From: an uncultured Pelagibacteraceae bacterium
Lineage (GTDB): Bacteria; Pseudomonadota; Alphaproteobacteria; Pelagibacterales; Pelagibacteraceae
Assembly (NCBI GenBank): GCA_902517865.1
Contig: CABYDT010000002.1
Span: 110,998 to 174,997 of the forward strand
Length of the DNA stretch: 64,000 nt
Reading direction: 5' to 3'
Below are positions 1-7,368 of the stretch, piece after piece. The notes below the pieces were generated by a model that was given only the letters and a program-made list of their open reading frames with translations, did no database searches and was not told the origin of the DNA. The stretch's first letter is position 1; the number at the start of each line of letters is the position of its first letter. A program made the translations under genes and the position numbers.

Positions 1-695
1 TTTTCAGGTGGACAAACTTTGTAATTTCGACTTAAATTTGGTCCAAACATACACCAAAATATATCTTCAGGATAAATCGAATTTTTTATAAAACTTTCTC
101 TAAAAGTGTATCCATCTTTAATTCTTTTTTTTTTGTTATAAATCATGAAAGTTTTAAAAATCGTGAATATGAAATATTTTAACCTTTTGATCCCTAATAA
201 ATATTTTAAAGTTTGTTTTTTTGTATTCATAAAATATATTTCTTTATTATTTAAAGCTTCCAAATGATCACTAACTTTTCTTAATGAAAAACCACCATTA
301 CCAACAAAACCTAATTTTTCTTTTTTTAAGTTAATCTGTGGTGGTCCAATAAAACTATAATCTAATTTTAACCACTCTTCTATGTTTGACTTAAATACTA
401 GGCAGTCTGTTTGATATATTAATATAAAGTCATAATTTTTAAATTTATCCCAAAAAGTATTTGTTTTTAATAATGAATTATAATTTGGCCAAGTTTCAAA
501 ATGATTATTATCAAATTTGATAATTTTAGAATTTTTAAGTAAAATTTTAGGTTCTATGTTTTCCGGACAAATAATATATTTATTAAAATCACCTAATTTA
601 TTATCAAGACATTGCAAGGAAATTTCTTCATTATTATCAGGTTGTGACTTATGCGTAGGTATCACAATTGCAACTTTTTTATGAATTTCTTTCAT
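1..695 (-). CDS. DUF5672-like glycosyltransferase-like protein (3' end outside window)
   Basis: An open reading frame runs from an ATG at 693-695 leftwards off the window edge, so about 231 N-terminal residues are visible. It starts MKEIHKKVAIVIPTHK. It then shows a YDFILIYQTDCLVF block and an NGGFSLRKV block, both typical of DUF5672 proteins, which occur in sugar-polymer gene clusters and look like GT-A fold glycosyltransferases with a D-x-D-like QTD site. A donor or acceptor sugar cannot be deduced. It is divergent from the dehydratase gene that follows, so the 95-bp gap 696-790 must hold promoters for both. The C-terminus is missing only because the window begins here. Confidence 0.7.
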   Translation of the reverse strand, partial: MKEIHKKVAIVIPTHKSQPDNNEEISLQCLDNKLGDFNKYIICPENIEPKILLKNSKIIKFDNNHFETWPNYNSLLKTNTFWDKFKNYDFILIYQTDCLVFKSNIEEWLKLDYSFIGPPQINLKKEKLGFVGNGGFSLRKVSDHLEALNNKEIYFMNTKKQTLKYLLGIKRLKYFIFTIFKTFMIYNKKKRIKDGYTFRESFIKNSIYPEDIFWCMFGPNLSRNYKVCPPE

Positions 696-790
696 TCAAT
701 TACAATACTAAGATATTTGTTAATTATGTGTTTATATTTTTGTTTTTATACCCTATAGAGTCTGTTATCAAATTAATTGTCCAATAGATT

Positions 791-1732
791 ATGATAAAAA
801 TATTAATAACGGGTGGTACAGGTTTTTTAGGCATTAATTTAGCTAAAAAACTCAAAACTAAATTTAAGGTGGTTTTAGGAGCTAGAAATAACAAGCAAAA
901 CTTTTATGCAAAAAAAATCACAAATTGCCAAATTGTTCCTTTGGATGTATCAAACATAAATTCAGTAAGAGATGCAATTAATGTTGTAAAACCAAAAATA
1001 ATAATTCATGCTGCAGCTACAAAATTTGTAGATCTTTCAGAAAAATTTCCATTTGAATGTATTGATTGTAATATTCTTGGTTCTAGCAATATTGCAAGAG
1101 TAGCAATTGATAAAAATGTAGAGACAGTAATTGGAATTTCTACTGATAAAGCATCCCCGCCAATCAAAAATATTTACGGTTTAAGCAAATCAATTATGGA
1201 AAAAACTTTTATTGCTTCATCAAAAAATTCTAAAACAAATTTTTTATGCGTTAGATATGGAAATGTTGCTTGGTCAACTGGTTCAGTATTACCAATCTGG
1301 AAAGAAATGTTTAATAAAAATAAAATTATCTATACCACCGGACCCTATATGCGAAGATTTTTTTTTAGTGTAGATGAAGCTGTAGATTTAGTCATTAAAT
1401 CAATTAAATTAAGAAAAAAACTAAGAGGGAAGATTCTTTCCGTAGAGATGAAATCAGCAAGAATGATAGATATTTTAAAAAGATGGATAAGCAATTTTGG
1501 AGGAAAATATATAATAACTGATAAGCGTCATGGGGATAGATTAGATGAATATTTGATTGGGGAAGATGAGTTAAAAAATTCTTATTTAATAAAAGAGAAG
1601 AAAAAAAATTACTTTGTAATAGACTTTAGTAAAATTTCTAAAAAACCTATTAAAAAAATTATATCTTCTTCAAATTCAAAAAAGCTAAGTAAATCTGATA
1701 TAGATAAAATATTAAGTTTTGGCATCAAATGA
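791..1732 (+). CDS. UDP-sugar 4,6-dehydratase/epimerase, PseB/CapD-like SDR
   Basis: A 313-residue extended SDR. It has the Rossmann glycine motif GGTGFLG (8-14), an HAAATKFVDLSE-type block (73-84), STDKA (117-121) and YGLSK (129-133). The STDKA-P-x-N-x-YG-x-SK pattern is characteristic of PseB/CapD/FlaA1-type UDP-GlcNAc 4,6-dehydratases, the first step to pseudaminic acid or related deoxyamino sugars. Length is close to that of soluble PseB (about 330 residues), and the membrane domains of large CapD proteins are absent. The stop overlaps the next ATG (ATGA), so it is translationally coupled to the nucleotidyltransferase. That pairing suggests the two make an activated sugar for the surrounding glycosyltransferases. 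The exact substrate is inference. Confidence 0.8.
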   Translation: MIKILITGGTGFLGINLAKKLKTKFKVVLGARNNKQNFYAKKITNCQIVPLDVSNINSVRDAINVVKPKIIIHAAATKFVDLSEKFPFECIDCNILGSSNIARVAIDKNVETVIGISTDKASPPIKNIYGLSKSIMEKTFIASSKNSKTNFLCVRYGNVAWSTGSVLPIWKEMFNKNKIIYTTGPYMRRFFFSVDEAVDLVIKSIKLRKKLRGKILSVEMKSARMIDILKRWISNFGGKYIITDKRHGDRLDEYLIGEDELKNSYLIKEKKKNYFVIDFSKISKKPIKKIISSSNSKKLSKSDIDKILSFGIK

Positions 1733-2406
1733 AAAAAAAATTGCAAATTAATGATGCATTTATAATGGCCGCTGGTAGAGGAGTAAGATTAAGACCAATA
1801 ACTTTAAAAATACCTAAGGGTATGGTCAAATATAAACAAAGTACATTAATTTCAAATGGTATAAAAAAAATAAAAAAGAAAATAAAAAATATTCATGTTT
1901 CAGTAGGATATAAAGGTCCAATTTTGGCAAAACACGTTATTGAAAACAAAGTATCTTCAATAATTAATACCGAAGGAAAAGGTAATTCTTGGTGGATTTA
2001 TAATTCAATATTTAAGTTGTTAAATAAACCGATGTATGTACTCACATGTGATAATGTCACGAATTTAGATTTTAATAAAATTTCAAAAGATTATGAGAAA
2101 CTTGGTTCCCCTCCCTGTATGCTAATACCTGTAAAACCTATTAAAGGTTTAGATGGCGATTATATATTTCATAAAAATAATAAAGTTAAAAAACTTAGTA
2201 GATCTAAAATCGCAGATATATACTGTTCAGGTGTACAAATTATTAATCCAATGGCCATAAATAATTTAACAAAACCTTCAAATGATTTTAAGCAATTATG
2301 GTTTCAACTTATAAAAAAAAATAAGCTATTTGTTTCAAATGTTAAACCTAAAAAATGGTTTACAGTAGATAAGGTTAATGATTTGAAAAGGCTTAGGAAT
2401 TTATAA
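1729..2406 (+). CDS. Sugar-phosphate nucleotidyltransferase (NTP_transferase family)
   Basis: 225 residues. It begins with the nucleotide-binding signature MAAGRGVRLRPITLKIPKGMV (rough positions 13-33), a variant of the G-x-G-x-R-x-P-x-T-x3-PK motif of sugar nucleotidyltransferases. A metal-binding aspartate is plausible in LTCDNVTN (about residues 104-111). It would activate a sugar phosphate with an NTP in the cytoplasm. It is co-transcribed with, and overlaps, the PseB/CapD-like gene. Its 3' end overlaps the convergent methyltransferase gene by 14 bp. The family is clear, but the sugar and nucleotide specificity are not. Confidence 0.75.
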   Translation: MKKKLQINDAFIMAAGRGVRLRPITLKIPKGMVKYKQSTLISNGIKKIKKKIKNIHVSVGYKGPILAKHVIENKVSSIINTEGKGNSWWIYNSIFKLLNKPMYVLTCDNVTNLDFNKISKDYEKLGSPPCMLIPVKPIKGLDGDYIFHKNNKVKKLSRSKIADIYCSGVQIINPMAINNLTKPSNDFKQLWFQLIKKNKLFVSNVKPKKWFTVDKVNDLKRLRNL

Positions 2407-3073
2407 ATTTTAAGATATTCTCAAAAGTAGTTATTCTCATAAACTCTTTATAATTTTTATAATATTCTTCAAATTTTAATTTTGAGAAATTTACATTTGA
2501 CAAATTAAGTCTATCAGAGTTTTTCCTTTTTTTTATAACACCTACTCCAAGATCTATTTCGCAAACACAAACGTCTAAGTTTTGAAATGTTCTTAGTTCA
2601 ACAATAGATCTCCAAACATCTCCTGTCCAAAGAACTTTACATCTTGGGACTGCTTGCTGATAAAAATTTACCGGCAAACAATCGTGAACAAAAATTGTGC
2701 CGCCATCATTTAAGGCATCTACAGAATTTAATATGTCTAATTTAACTTGGTTGTACGTATGCAAACCATCAATAAAAATACAGTCAAACCGCTCTTTATT
2801 CTGAAAAAAAAATTTGTCAGATGTGCCTCTAAAATTACCACCCGATACCGGATCAACACCTATTTTTTTATCTATATTTTTAATTTTTGAGAAAAGGAGA
2901 TCCTTGTCGCATCCAATTTCTAAATAACTTTTATAATTTTTTTTCTCTATAACTAAATTGACAAGATCCCAACGCATTATATCTTTCGGAAAGTCGTAAT
3001 TTATTTTTTTTCCAAAGTAATCATTGAATAAACGATTGTATATTTTATTTAAAAAAAGAGAATATTTATTCAT
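2393..3073 (-). CDS. Class I SAM-dependent methyltransferase (Methyltransf_24 type)
   Basis: 226 residues. The SAM-binding motif I is LEIGCD (51-56), followed by an acidic second strand in GVDPVSGG (72-79) and FDCIFIDGLHTY (96-107), then VHDCLP (129-134). The IDG-x-H-x-Y block is typical of Methyltransf_24 enzymes that modify small molecules or sugars in polysaccharide clusters. It overlaps the upstream glycosyltransferase gene by 8 bp on the same strand, so the two form an operon, and its product probably decorates the glycan. The methyl acceptor is unknown. Confidence 0.75.
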   Translation of the reverse strand: MNKYSLFLNKIYNRLFNDYFGKKINYDFPKDIMRWDLVNLVIEKKNYKSYLEIGCDKDLLFSKIKNIDKKIGVDPVSGGNFRGTSDKFFFQNKERFDCIFIDGLHTYNQVKLDILNSVDALNDGGTIFVHDCLPVNFYQQAVPRCKVLWTGDVWRSIVELRTFQNLDVCVCEIDLGVGVIKKRKNSDRLNLSNVNFSKLKFEEYYKNYKEFMRITTFENILKFINS

Positions 3074-3923
3074 TATCTAATTTTGACCTATAAAAAGATT
3101 TTTTTCCAAAATAACCACTTAAAATACCAGAGAACCTTAGCCAATGTATTTTGCTCTTAAAATGATTAAAAATCAGAAAATACAAAATTGATTTTAAAAA
3201 AGATAATAAAAAATTTAAAAAAGTTTTCTTTAAAGCTGAGAGAAATCCAAAATGTTTTTTGTTATAATAGACTATAGACCACATCCAATGCCAATTTCTT
3301 GCAAATTCCATTTCTTTTCTAAAACTTTCATCTGCAGACTTTCCCCCATAATGTGATATTGTTGAATCTCTAATTATAAATATTCTTTCATTATTATTTC
3401 TCATTCGCCTACATAAATCTATCTCTTCTAAATATAAAAAAAAATTTTCATCAAAATAATTGTCATTAAATTTTGTTTTATTAAAAAACATTGCAAATCC
3501 ATTTATATAATCAACTTCACAATAATTATTATCTTTATTTGTTAGTTTTGATTTTTCGAAATATCCAAAATTTTTATTTTTTCCTACAATAATTGGTGAT
3601 AATAAACAGAAATCTTCAATTTGGTTTGATGCTGTCAATAAATTTGAAATTGTGTCTTTATTTAAGATGGTATCTGGATTTAGAGTAAGAACATATTTAG
3701 TATCTATCATTCTTAATCCAAGGTTCATTGCTCTGCCAAAGCCCAGATTTTTATTTGTAAGTATGCATTTTAAATTTTGATATTTTTTTTCAATTTTTTG
3801 CTTAAACTCATTTCTAGCTGAATTTTCTATAACTAATATTGGATAGTTCCCTTTTATAGAATTAAGACATTCCTCTAAAGCATTATCGCTATTGTAAGTT
3901 AATATCATAATTGTTAGGTTCAT
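3066..3923 (-). CDS. Glycosyltransferase family 2 (rhamnosyltransferase-like)
   Basis: 285 residues with a GT-A fold N-terminus: ILTYNSD (7-13), a nucleotide-binding stretch NKNLGFGRAMNLGL (57-70), the LNPDT motif (81-85) in place of D-x-D, and an acceptor-side block FFLYLEEIDLCRR (161-173). This matches WbbL/rhamnosyltransferase-type GT2 proteins. The C-terminal 60 residues are hydrophobic and basic and probably bind the inner face of the membrane. It is the first gene of a two-gene minus-strand operon with the methyltransferase and is divergent from the dehydratase at 3950. The sugar it transfers cannot be told from sequence. Confidence 0.82.
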   Translation of the reverse strand: MNLTIMILTYNSDNALEECLNSIKGNYPILVIENSARNEFKQKIEKKYQNLKCILTNKNLGFGRAMNLGLRMIDTKYVLTLNPDTILNKDTISNLLTASNQIEDFCLLSPIIVGKNKNFGYFEKSKLTNKDNNYCEVDYINGFAMFFNKTKFNDNYFDENFFLYLEEIDLCRRMRNNNERIFIIRDSTISHYGGKSADESFRKEMEFARNWHWMWSIVYYNKKHFGFLSALKKTFLNFLLSFLKSILYFLIFNHFKSKIHWLRFSGILSGYFGKKSFYRSKLDNE

Positions 3924-3949
3924 ATTTTTAAAAAATAATAAAAAAATTT

Positions 3950-4984
3950 ATGTCAAAAAGAATACTCATTACTGGTGGTGCTGGATTTATAGCTCATCAT
4001 GCAATCAAATACTATCTTGAAAATACCGATTGGGAGATTGTATCTCTGGATAGATTGGATTACTCCGGCAATTTAAATAGAATTTCAGATTTAATGAATG
4101 ATATGGAGATAAAACAAAAGAAGAGGTTAAAAATTGTATTTCATGATTTAAGGAGCGAAATAAATGAAATGTTAATAGCAGATTTAGGAGAATTTAATTA
4201 TATTCTTCATATGGCTGCCTCTTCTCACGTGGATAGGTCGATTCAAGATCCCTTGACTTTTGTTTATGATAACGTCGTCGCCACATGTAATATTCTTAAC
4301 TTCTCTAGAAAACAAAAAAAACTTGAACTATTTATTTACTTTAGTACTGATGAAGTTTTTGGACCTGCACCAAACAATGTAAAATACAAAGAAAACGACC
4401 GCTATAATTCTACAAATCCTTATAGTGCAACAAAAGCAGGTGGTGAGGAATTAAGTGTAGCTTTTCAAAATAGTTATAATATGCCTATATTTATAACACA
4501 TACTATGAATGTGTTTGGAGAAAGACAACATCCAGAAAAGTTCATACCACTTTGTATAAAAAATATAAAAGAAGATAAGAAAGTTTTTATACATAGTGAT
4601 AGTTCGAAAAAAATTCCAGGGAGTAGACATTACATTCATGCGGCAGATGTAGCTGATGGAACTTTTTTCCTAATAAAAAATTATGAAAAATTGAAAAAAG
4701 TTGAAAAAGATTTTGGAGGAGCCAAATGTCCTAAATTTAATTTAGTTGGCCCAATAGAATGGTCTAATCTCGAATTAGCCTCAAATATAGCAAAATGTAT
4801 AAATAAAAAATTAAACTACGAACTAGTTGATTTTCACTCATCTAGACCCGGGCACGATTTAAGATATGCTCTAGATGGTGATTTGTTAAAGAAGGCTGGC
4901 TGGACACCCAAAATTTCAATCGAGGAACGTATAAAACAGGTAGTTGATTGGACACTTAAAAACGATCGGTGGCTTAAGTCGTAA
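3950..4984 (+). CDS. dTDP-glucose 4,6-dehydratase family protein (RmlB-like)
   Basis: 344 residues, the full length of RmlB. It has the NAD-binding GGAGFI (9-14), ASSHVDRS (90-97), the catalytic STDEVFG (132-138, the Thr-Asp-Glu triad of 4,6-dehydratases), YSATK (158-162) and the NVFGERQHPEKFIP block (187-200). These support NAD-dependent 4,6-dehydration of a nucleotide sugar. A second family member lies at 11950, so at least one probably has a substrate other than dTDP-glucose. It converges, with a 1-bp gap, on the DUF2939 gene. Confidence 0.82.
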   Translation: MSKRILITGGAGFIAHHAIKYYLENTDWEIVSLDRLDYSGNLNRISDLMNDMEIKQKKRLKIVFHDLRSEINEMLIADLGEFNYILHMAASSHVDRSIQDPLTFVYDNVVATCNILNFSRKQKKLELFIYFSTDEVFGPAPNNVKYKENDRYNSTNPYSATKAGGEELSVAFQNSYNMPIFITHTMNVFGERQHPEKFIPLCIKNIKEDKKVFIHSDSSKKIPGSRHYIHAADVADGTFFLIKNYEKLKKVEKDFGGAKCPKFNLVGPIEWSNLELASNIAKCINKKLNYELVDFHSSRPGHDLRYALDGDLLKKAGWTPKISIEERIKQVVDWTLKNDRWLKS

Positions 4985-4985
4985 A

Positions 4986-5504
4986 TTATTTAATTATTCT
5001 TCTTATTTGATCGGAATTAAATTTAATATTTATTAGCTTCCATCGATACGTATCTCTTTTAAAAACTAATGGAATTTGCTCATTATTTTTTTCATAATTT
5101 ATATATATTTGATTAAAGTTTTCGAAATTTAATTTTATAATTACAAAAAAAGTTTTTGCTAAATTTGGTTCAGGAACTTTGTCATTATTAATTTTATTTA
5201 GTAATAATGTTATATCCTTTGGGTTAATGTAGTTACTTATTAAAATTTCACTAAAATTTGAGGCCAGAGCAAACGTTAAAAGTTTTGTAGCTGGATCAAG
5301 GGTCTTATCTTTTTCAATTTCAGATTTAATAGTTTTATCTATATTTTTTTTAAGGTTTAATTTTAAAGTTTTAAATTCTATATATTCTTCTATTAAATTT
5401 TGATTTTTAAAAAATACCGCTTTATGGAGATTGTACAAAGAAATTACAATGCTAGAATAATAAGCAAAAAGTAAAGTAAAGCTAATATATATAATTTTTT
5501 TCAT
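4986..5504 (-). CDS. DUF2939-like membrane-anchored protein of unknown function
   Basis: 172 residues. One N-terminal hydrophobic segment (about 4-26) with basic residues in front acts as a membrane anchor or uncleaved signal. The body has an acidic/basic helix, a LISNYINPKD block and the C-terminal FKRDTYRWKLINIKF motif that recalls DUF2939 (YxWKLxxI). No function is known for that family. It lies directly downstream of tRNA-Ser on the same strand (8-bp gap after the tRNA CCA), so it may be read through from the tRNA. I see no catalytic motif. Confidence 0.6.
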   Translation of the reverse strand: MKKIIYISFTLLFAYYSSIVISLYNLHKAVFFKNQNLIEEYIEFKTLKLNLKKNIDKTIKSEIEKDKTLDPATKLLTFALASNFSEILISNYINPKDITLLLNKINNDKVPEPNLAKTFFVIIKLNFENFNQIYINYEKNNEQIPLVFKRDTYRWKLINIKFNSDQIRRIIK

Positions 5505-5512
5505 TTTAATTT

Positions 5513-5602
5513 TGGCGGAGAGAGCGGGATTCGAACCCGCGAAAGAGTTGCCCCTTTACACACTTTCCAAGCGCGCGCCTTCAACCACTCGGCCATCTCT
5601 CC
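5513..5602 (-). tRNA. tRNA-Ser (GGA anticodon), element attachment site
   Basis: 90-nt tRNA on the minus strand. The 5' GGAGAGA and 3' TCTCTCC arms pair, followed by the discriminator G and an encoded CCA ending at 5513. The D-arm is GCCGAGTGG. The anticodon loop TTGGAAA reads GGA (serine), and a long variable arm and a GGTTCGAATCC T-arm are present, as expected for a class II serine tRNA. Its 5' half (5561-5602, plus 7 bp upstream) is repeated with 2 mismatches at 10930-10978, marking it as the integration site of the element to its right. The anticodon stem has a G28-U42 wobble where the distal copy would give A28-U42. Confidence 0.95.
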
Positions 5603-5609
5603 ATCATCT
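5561..5609. repeat. att repeat copy 1 (within tRNA-Ser)
   Basis: 49 bp matching 10930-10978 with two mismatches (5574 C versus 10943 T; 5582 C versus 10951 A). It spans from the anticodon loop to the tRNA 5' end plus 7 bp of flank. Identity stops abruptly at both ends (5560/10929 and 5610/10979). The location in a tRNA gene, with an integrase just inside the other copy, identifies it as an attachment-site duplication made by site-specific integration. Confidence 0.9.
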
Positions 5610-5681
5610 GGATAGAGATTAGCAGGAGGATAAAGCTACGATTATCGAACCTTTCTCTAACATTCTAATTACAGTTTATAT

Positions 5682-5709
5682 CTTATAATAACCTAGATGT
5701 TAATTACAA
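5682..5709 (-). promoter_or_regulatory. Possible tRNA-Ser promoter inside the element
   Basis: On the minus strand TTGTAA (5709-5704) and TATAAG (5687-5682) are separated by 16 bp, giving a plausible sigma-70-type -35/-10 pair about 75 bp upstream of the tRNA 5' end. In an AT-rich genome such matches are common by chance. The site is listed because integration separated the tRNA from its original upstream DNA, so the element must now supply a promoter. Confidence 0.3.
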
Positions 5710-5755
5710 AGTAACGTCTGTTGACGTCCATGTGGAGTCACACAACGGCCGTAAA

Positions 5756-5777
5756 AGATTCGCGCGCTGTTGCGCGC
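5756..5777 (-). terminator. Possible terminator of the element's leftward operon
   Basis: GCGCGC (5762-5767), loop TGTT, GCGCGC (5772-5777): a perfect GC stem. Read on the minus strand it is followed by GAATCTTTT. It lies 120 bp past the last ORF (stop at 5897) and before the tRNA, where a terminator would insulate the tRNA from the operon. The U-tract is weak, so it could instead be a protein-binding palindrome. Confidence 0.4.
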
Positions 5778-5896
5778 TCAGCTTTTGTTCCTGGGGAGGT
5801 AAAAAGATACTAAGACCTTTTGTAAATTTGAAGTTCTTAAAATAGTCGATCCGGGTAAATACAATTATGTATAGATTATATTACGTATATTACTAA

Positions 5897-6175
5897 CTAA
5901 TGGACAATCTCTCGTTCTTTTTTGATATAATTTATTAGCTTATCATTACGTCTAATAAACTCTTTTGCAATTCGATGAAGTTCTCTCATCTCCTTTTGTT
6001 TTTTTTTAATAATGCCTAGTAGCTGTTTTATATCTTTGTCTTTCTCTAGTAATTCTTTTTGTTGTTTCTTGCATAACTTCTCTAATGCTTTGTAATCGAC
6101 TCGATTATGCTCACAAGGATATACGTAGACTCCGTTACTATTTATTCTCTTCTTTAGCATTAATCCAATCTCCAT
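5897..6175 (-). CDS. Small coiled-coil protein, unknown (element)
   Basis: 92 residues from the first ATG (6173-6175). A second in-frame ATG at 6160 has a better-placed GGAG upstream and may be the true start (87 residues). Residues about 27-75 are rich in Lys/Glu/Leu with heptad-like spacing, so a coiled coil is likely. The N-terminus contains a CEHNR segment. It overlaps the terS gene by up to 38 bp and is the last gene of the element's leftward operon. No family recognised. Its position next to TerS makes a packaging or helper-interference role possible, but that is a guess. Confidence 0.6.
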   Translation of the reverse strand: MEIGLMLKKRINSNGVYVYPCEHNRVDYKALEKLCKKQQKELLEKDKDIKQLLGIIKKKQKEMRELHRIAKEFIRRNDKLINYIKKEREIVH

Positions 6176-6608
6176 AATCTTCGATTATTTTTTTCATCTT
6201 ACCTTCTAACTCCTCTTCTGATGCATCAAGGATAGAGTGTCTATTCATCGTCATTAACTTATCAATATAAAATCCTGCACATTTACCACGTAACTCTTCT
6301 GCTCTAACCGCAACACCAATCATACCTTTTCTACGTGCCTCATCACGTAACTTACCTAAAAAAGAAATATGGTTAGGTTCTGATATTTTGTATTTCTCCA
6401 AATATTCAGATTTATATTTTGATATTTCATTTACTACGTTTGGGCATATTTTAGGGTTAGTTAATTCATATGCCCGTTGATATGCTGATCCATCTTCATA
6501 TCCTGCACGTTTTGCACATTCTGTTTTTGTAAGTTCACCGTCAGACTCCACTAACAGACGTACAAATTCCTTTTGTTTATCTGTTAGTGGTTTATCAATC
6601 TTTTTCAT
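6138..6608 (-). CDS. Terminase small subunit (TerS-like)
   Basis: 156 residues. The N-terminal helix-turn-helix part LTDKQKEFVRLLVESDGELT...CAKRAGYEDGSAY (8-42) is the Terminase_2/TerS DNA-binding pattern (LT-x2-Q-x2-F...A-x2-AGY). It is followed by an oligomerisation-type helix and AVRAEELRGKCAGFYIDK (100-117), a block seen in many phage small terminases. TerS recognises cos/pac and passes DNA to the large terminase, which is not encoded here. A TerS without TerL is the hallmark of satellites that redirect a helper phage's packaging motor. It overlaps the genes on both sides (ATGA at 6605), so it belongs to a coupled operon. The family assignment is from pattern only. Confidence 0.78.
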   Translation of the reverse strand: MKKIDKPLTDKQKEFVRLLVESDGELTKTECAKRAGYEDGSAYQRAYELTNPKICPNVVNEISKYKSEYLEKYKISEPNHISFLGKLRDEARRKGMIGVAVRAEELRGKCAGFYIDKLMTMNRHSILDASEEELEGKMKKIIEDYGDWINAKEENK

Positions 6609-6979
6609 CGTGACCTCTTATTCAATGCATTAATAATTACAGTTCCTATTCCAGATTGTAACTGACGTTGGAAATCATCTTGCATTGGCTGCATTGGTGG
6701 CAGCGTTTGTATGTTTTGTGCATCTATTCTCTTTTGCAAATCAATTAACATTTCAGCGACAGTGTTAGAAACAGGGGGTACGTTAGATACCTGTTTTGAT
6801 TTTGATCGACCTCTACGTGGATCGTAGTAGCTTTTTTTTGAATCGTTTCTTGTCAAATAAGCCATTACGTTCTTATTGTAATAATCTGACGTTATATCAT
6901 CAGGCACTTGTTTTACTTTATCTGCTCCATATTCTAGATCATCTATTGTAAAGTCTTTCATTCCTTTTTCTTTTTTCAT
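6605..6979 (-). CDS. Unknown 124-residue protein of the element
   Basis: Acidic N-terminal part (DFTIDDLEYGADKV). A basic, tyrosine-containing central part YYDPRRGRSKSK (about 51-62) is followed by a proline/methionine/glutamine-rich linker LPPMQPMQDDF (about 93-103) and a short C-terminal helix ending NALNKRSR. It looks partly disordered. It starts at an overlap with the upstream stop (TAATG) and ends with an ATGA overlap into terS, so it is translated with them. No family recognised. An internal Met at residue 7 is a possible alternative start. Confidence 0.6.
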   Translation of the reverse strand: MKKEKGMKDFTIDDLEYGADKVKQVPDDITSDYYNKNVMAYLTRNDSKKSYYDPRRGRSKSKQVSNVPPVSNTVAEMLIDLQKRIDAQNIQTLPPMQPMQDDFQRQLQSGIGTVIINALNKRSR

Positions 6980-7368
6980 TACTCTAACTCCGCTTTTAAT
7001 TTAGCTAACTCGTCTCTTGCACTTTCAATAATGTATGCCTCGTAACTATTGGTCGGGGACAAAGAGGCAAGGAACTCGAGCTGACCAATTTGTGTATCCA
7101 GATCGAATGGTTTTCCACCACCTTGCATTTCCTGTCTACGTTTATATTCCGCAAACATCTTCATAGATAAACCTAAACCTGGGTTCTCTTTTTCTATTAA
7201 AGAATCTGCTCCGATAATCCCGCCATCAGCTTTTTTTATCTTTGGTTTGTCTTTTTGAAGTCTTCTATACTTTGCATCTTCAGCGACCATGCGCATAAAG
7301 TCCTCCATTATCTTGTTCAAACGTCTTGCACTTTCTGACATTGGAACAATAGGTTTCTTATCTGTCAT
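6979..7368 (-). CDS. Unknown 129-residue protein of the element
   Basis: Starts at 7368 with a strong AAGGAG site 5-6 bp upstream. Basic N-terminal helices (ARRLNKIMEDFMRMVAEDAKYRRLQ) are followed by KKADGGIIGADSLIEKENPG (about 46-65), then EYKRRQEMQGGGKPFDLDTQ (about 74-93) and a C-terminal helix. Gly-Gly linkers of the K-A-D-GG kind are common in marine phage structural or accessory proteins, but I cannot assign a family. The gene overlaps its neighbours at both ends by a few bases, so it is one step of the primase-to-TerS operon. Confidence 0.6.
   Translation of the reverse strand: MTDKKPIVPMSESARRLNKIMEDFMRMVAEDAKYRRLQKDKPKIKKADGGIIGADSLIEKENPGLGLSMKMFAEYKRRQEMQGGGKPFDLDTQIGQLEFLASLSPTNSYEAYIIESARDELAKLKAELE

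Larger units (their letters stand above)
5603..5896. other. Left-end non-coding region of the element (294 bp)
   Basis: No credible ORF on either strand. It holds the presumptive promoter region of tRNA-Ser, a copy of a sequence found inverted at the right end (about 5658-5674), GACGTCCA-type repeats (5713-5730) and a GC-rich hairpin (5762-5777) downstream of the leftward operon. Confidence 0.6.
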
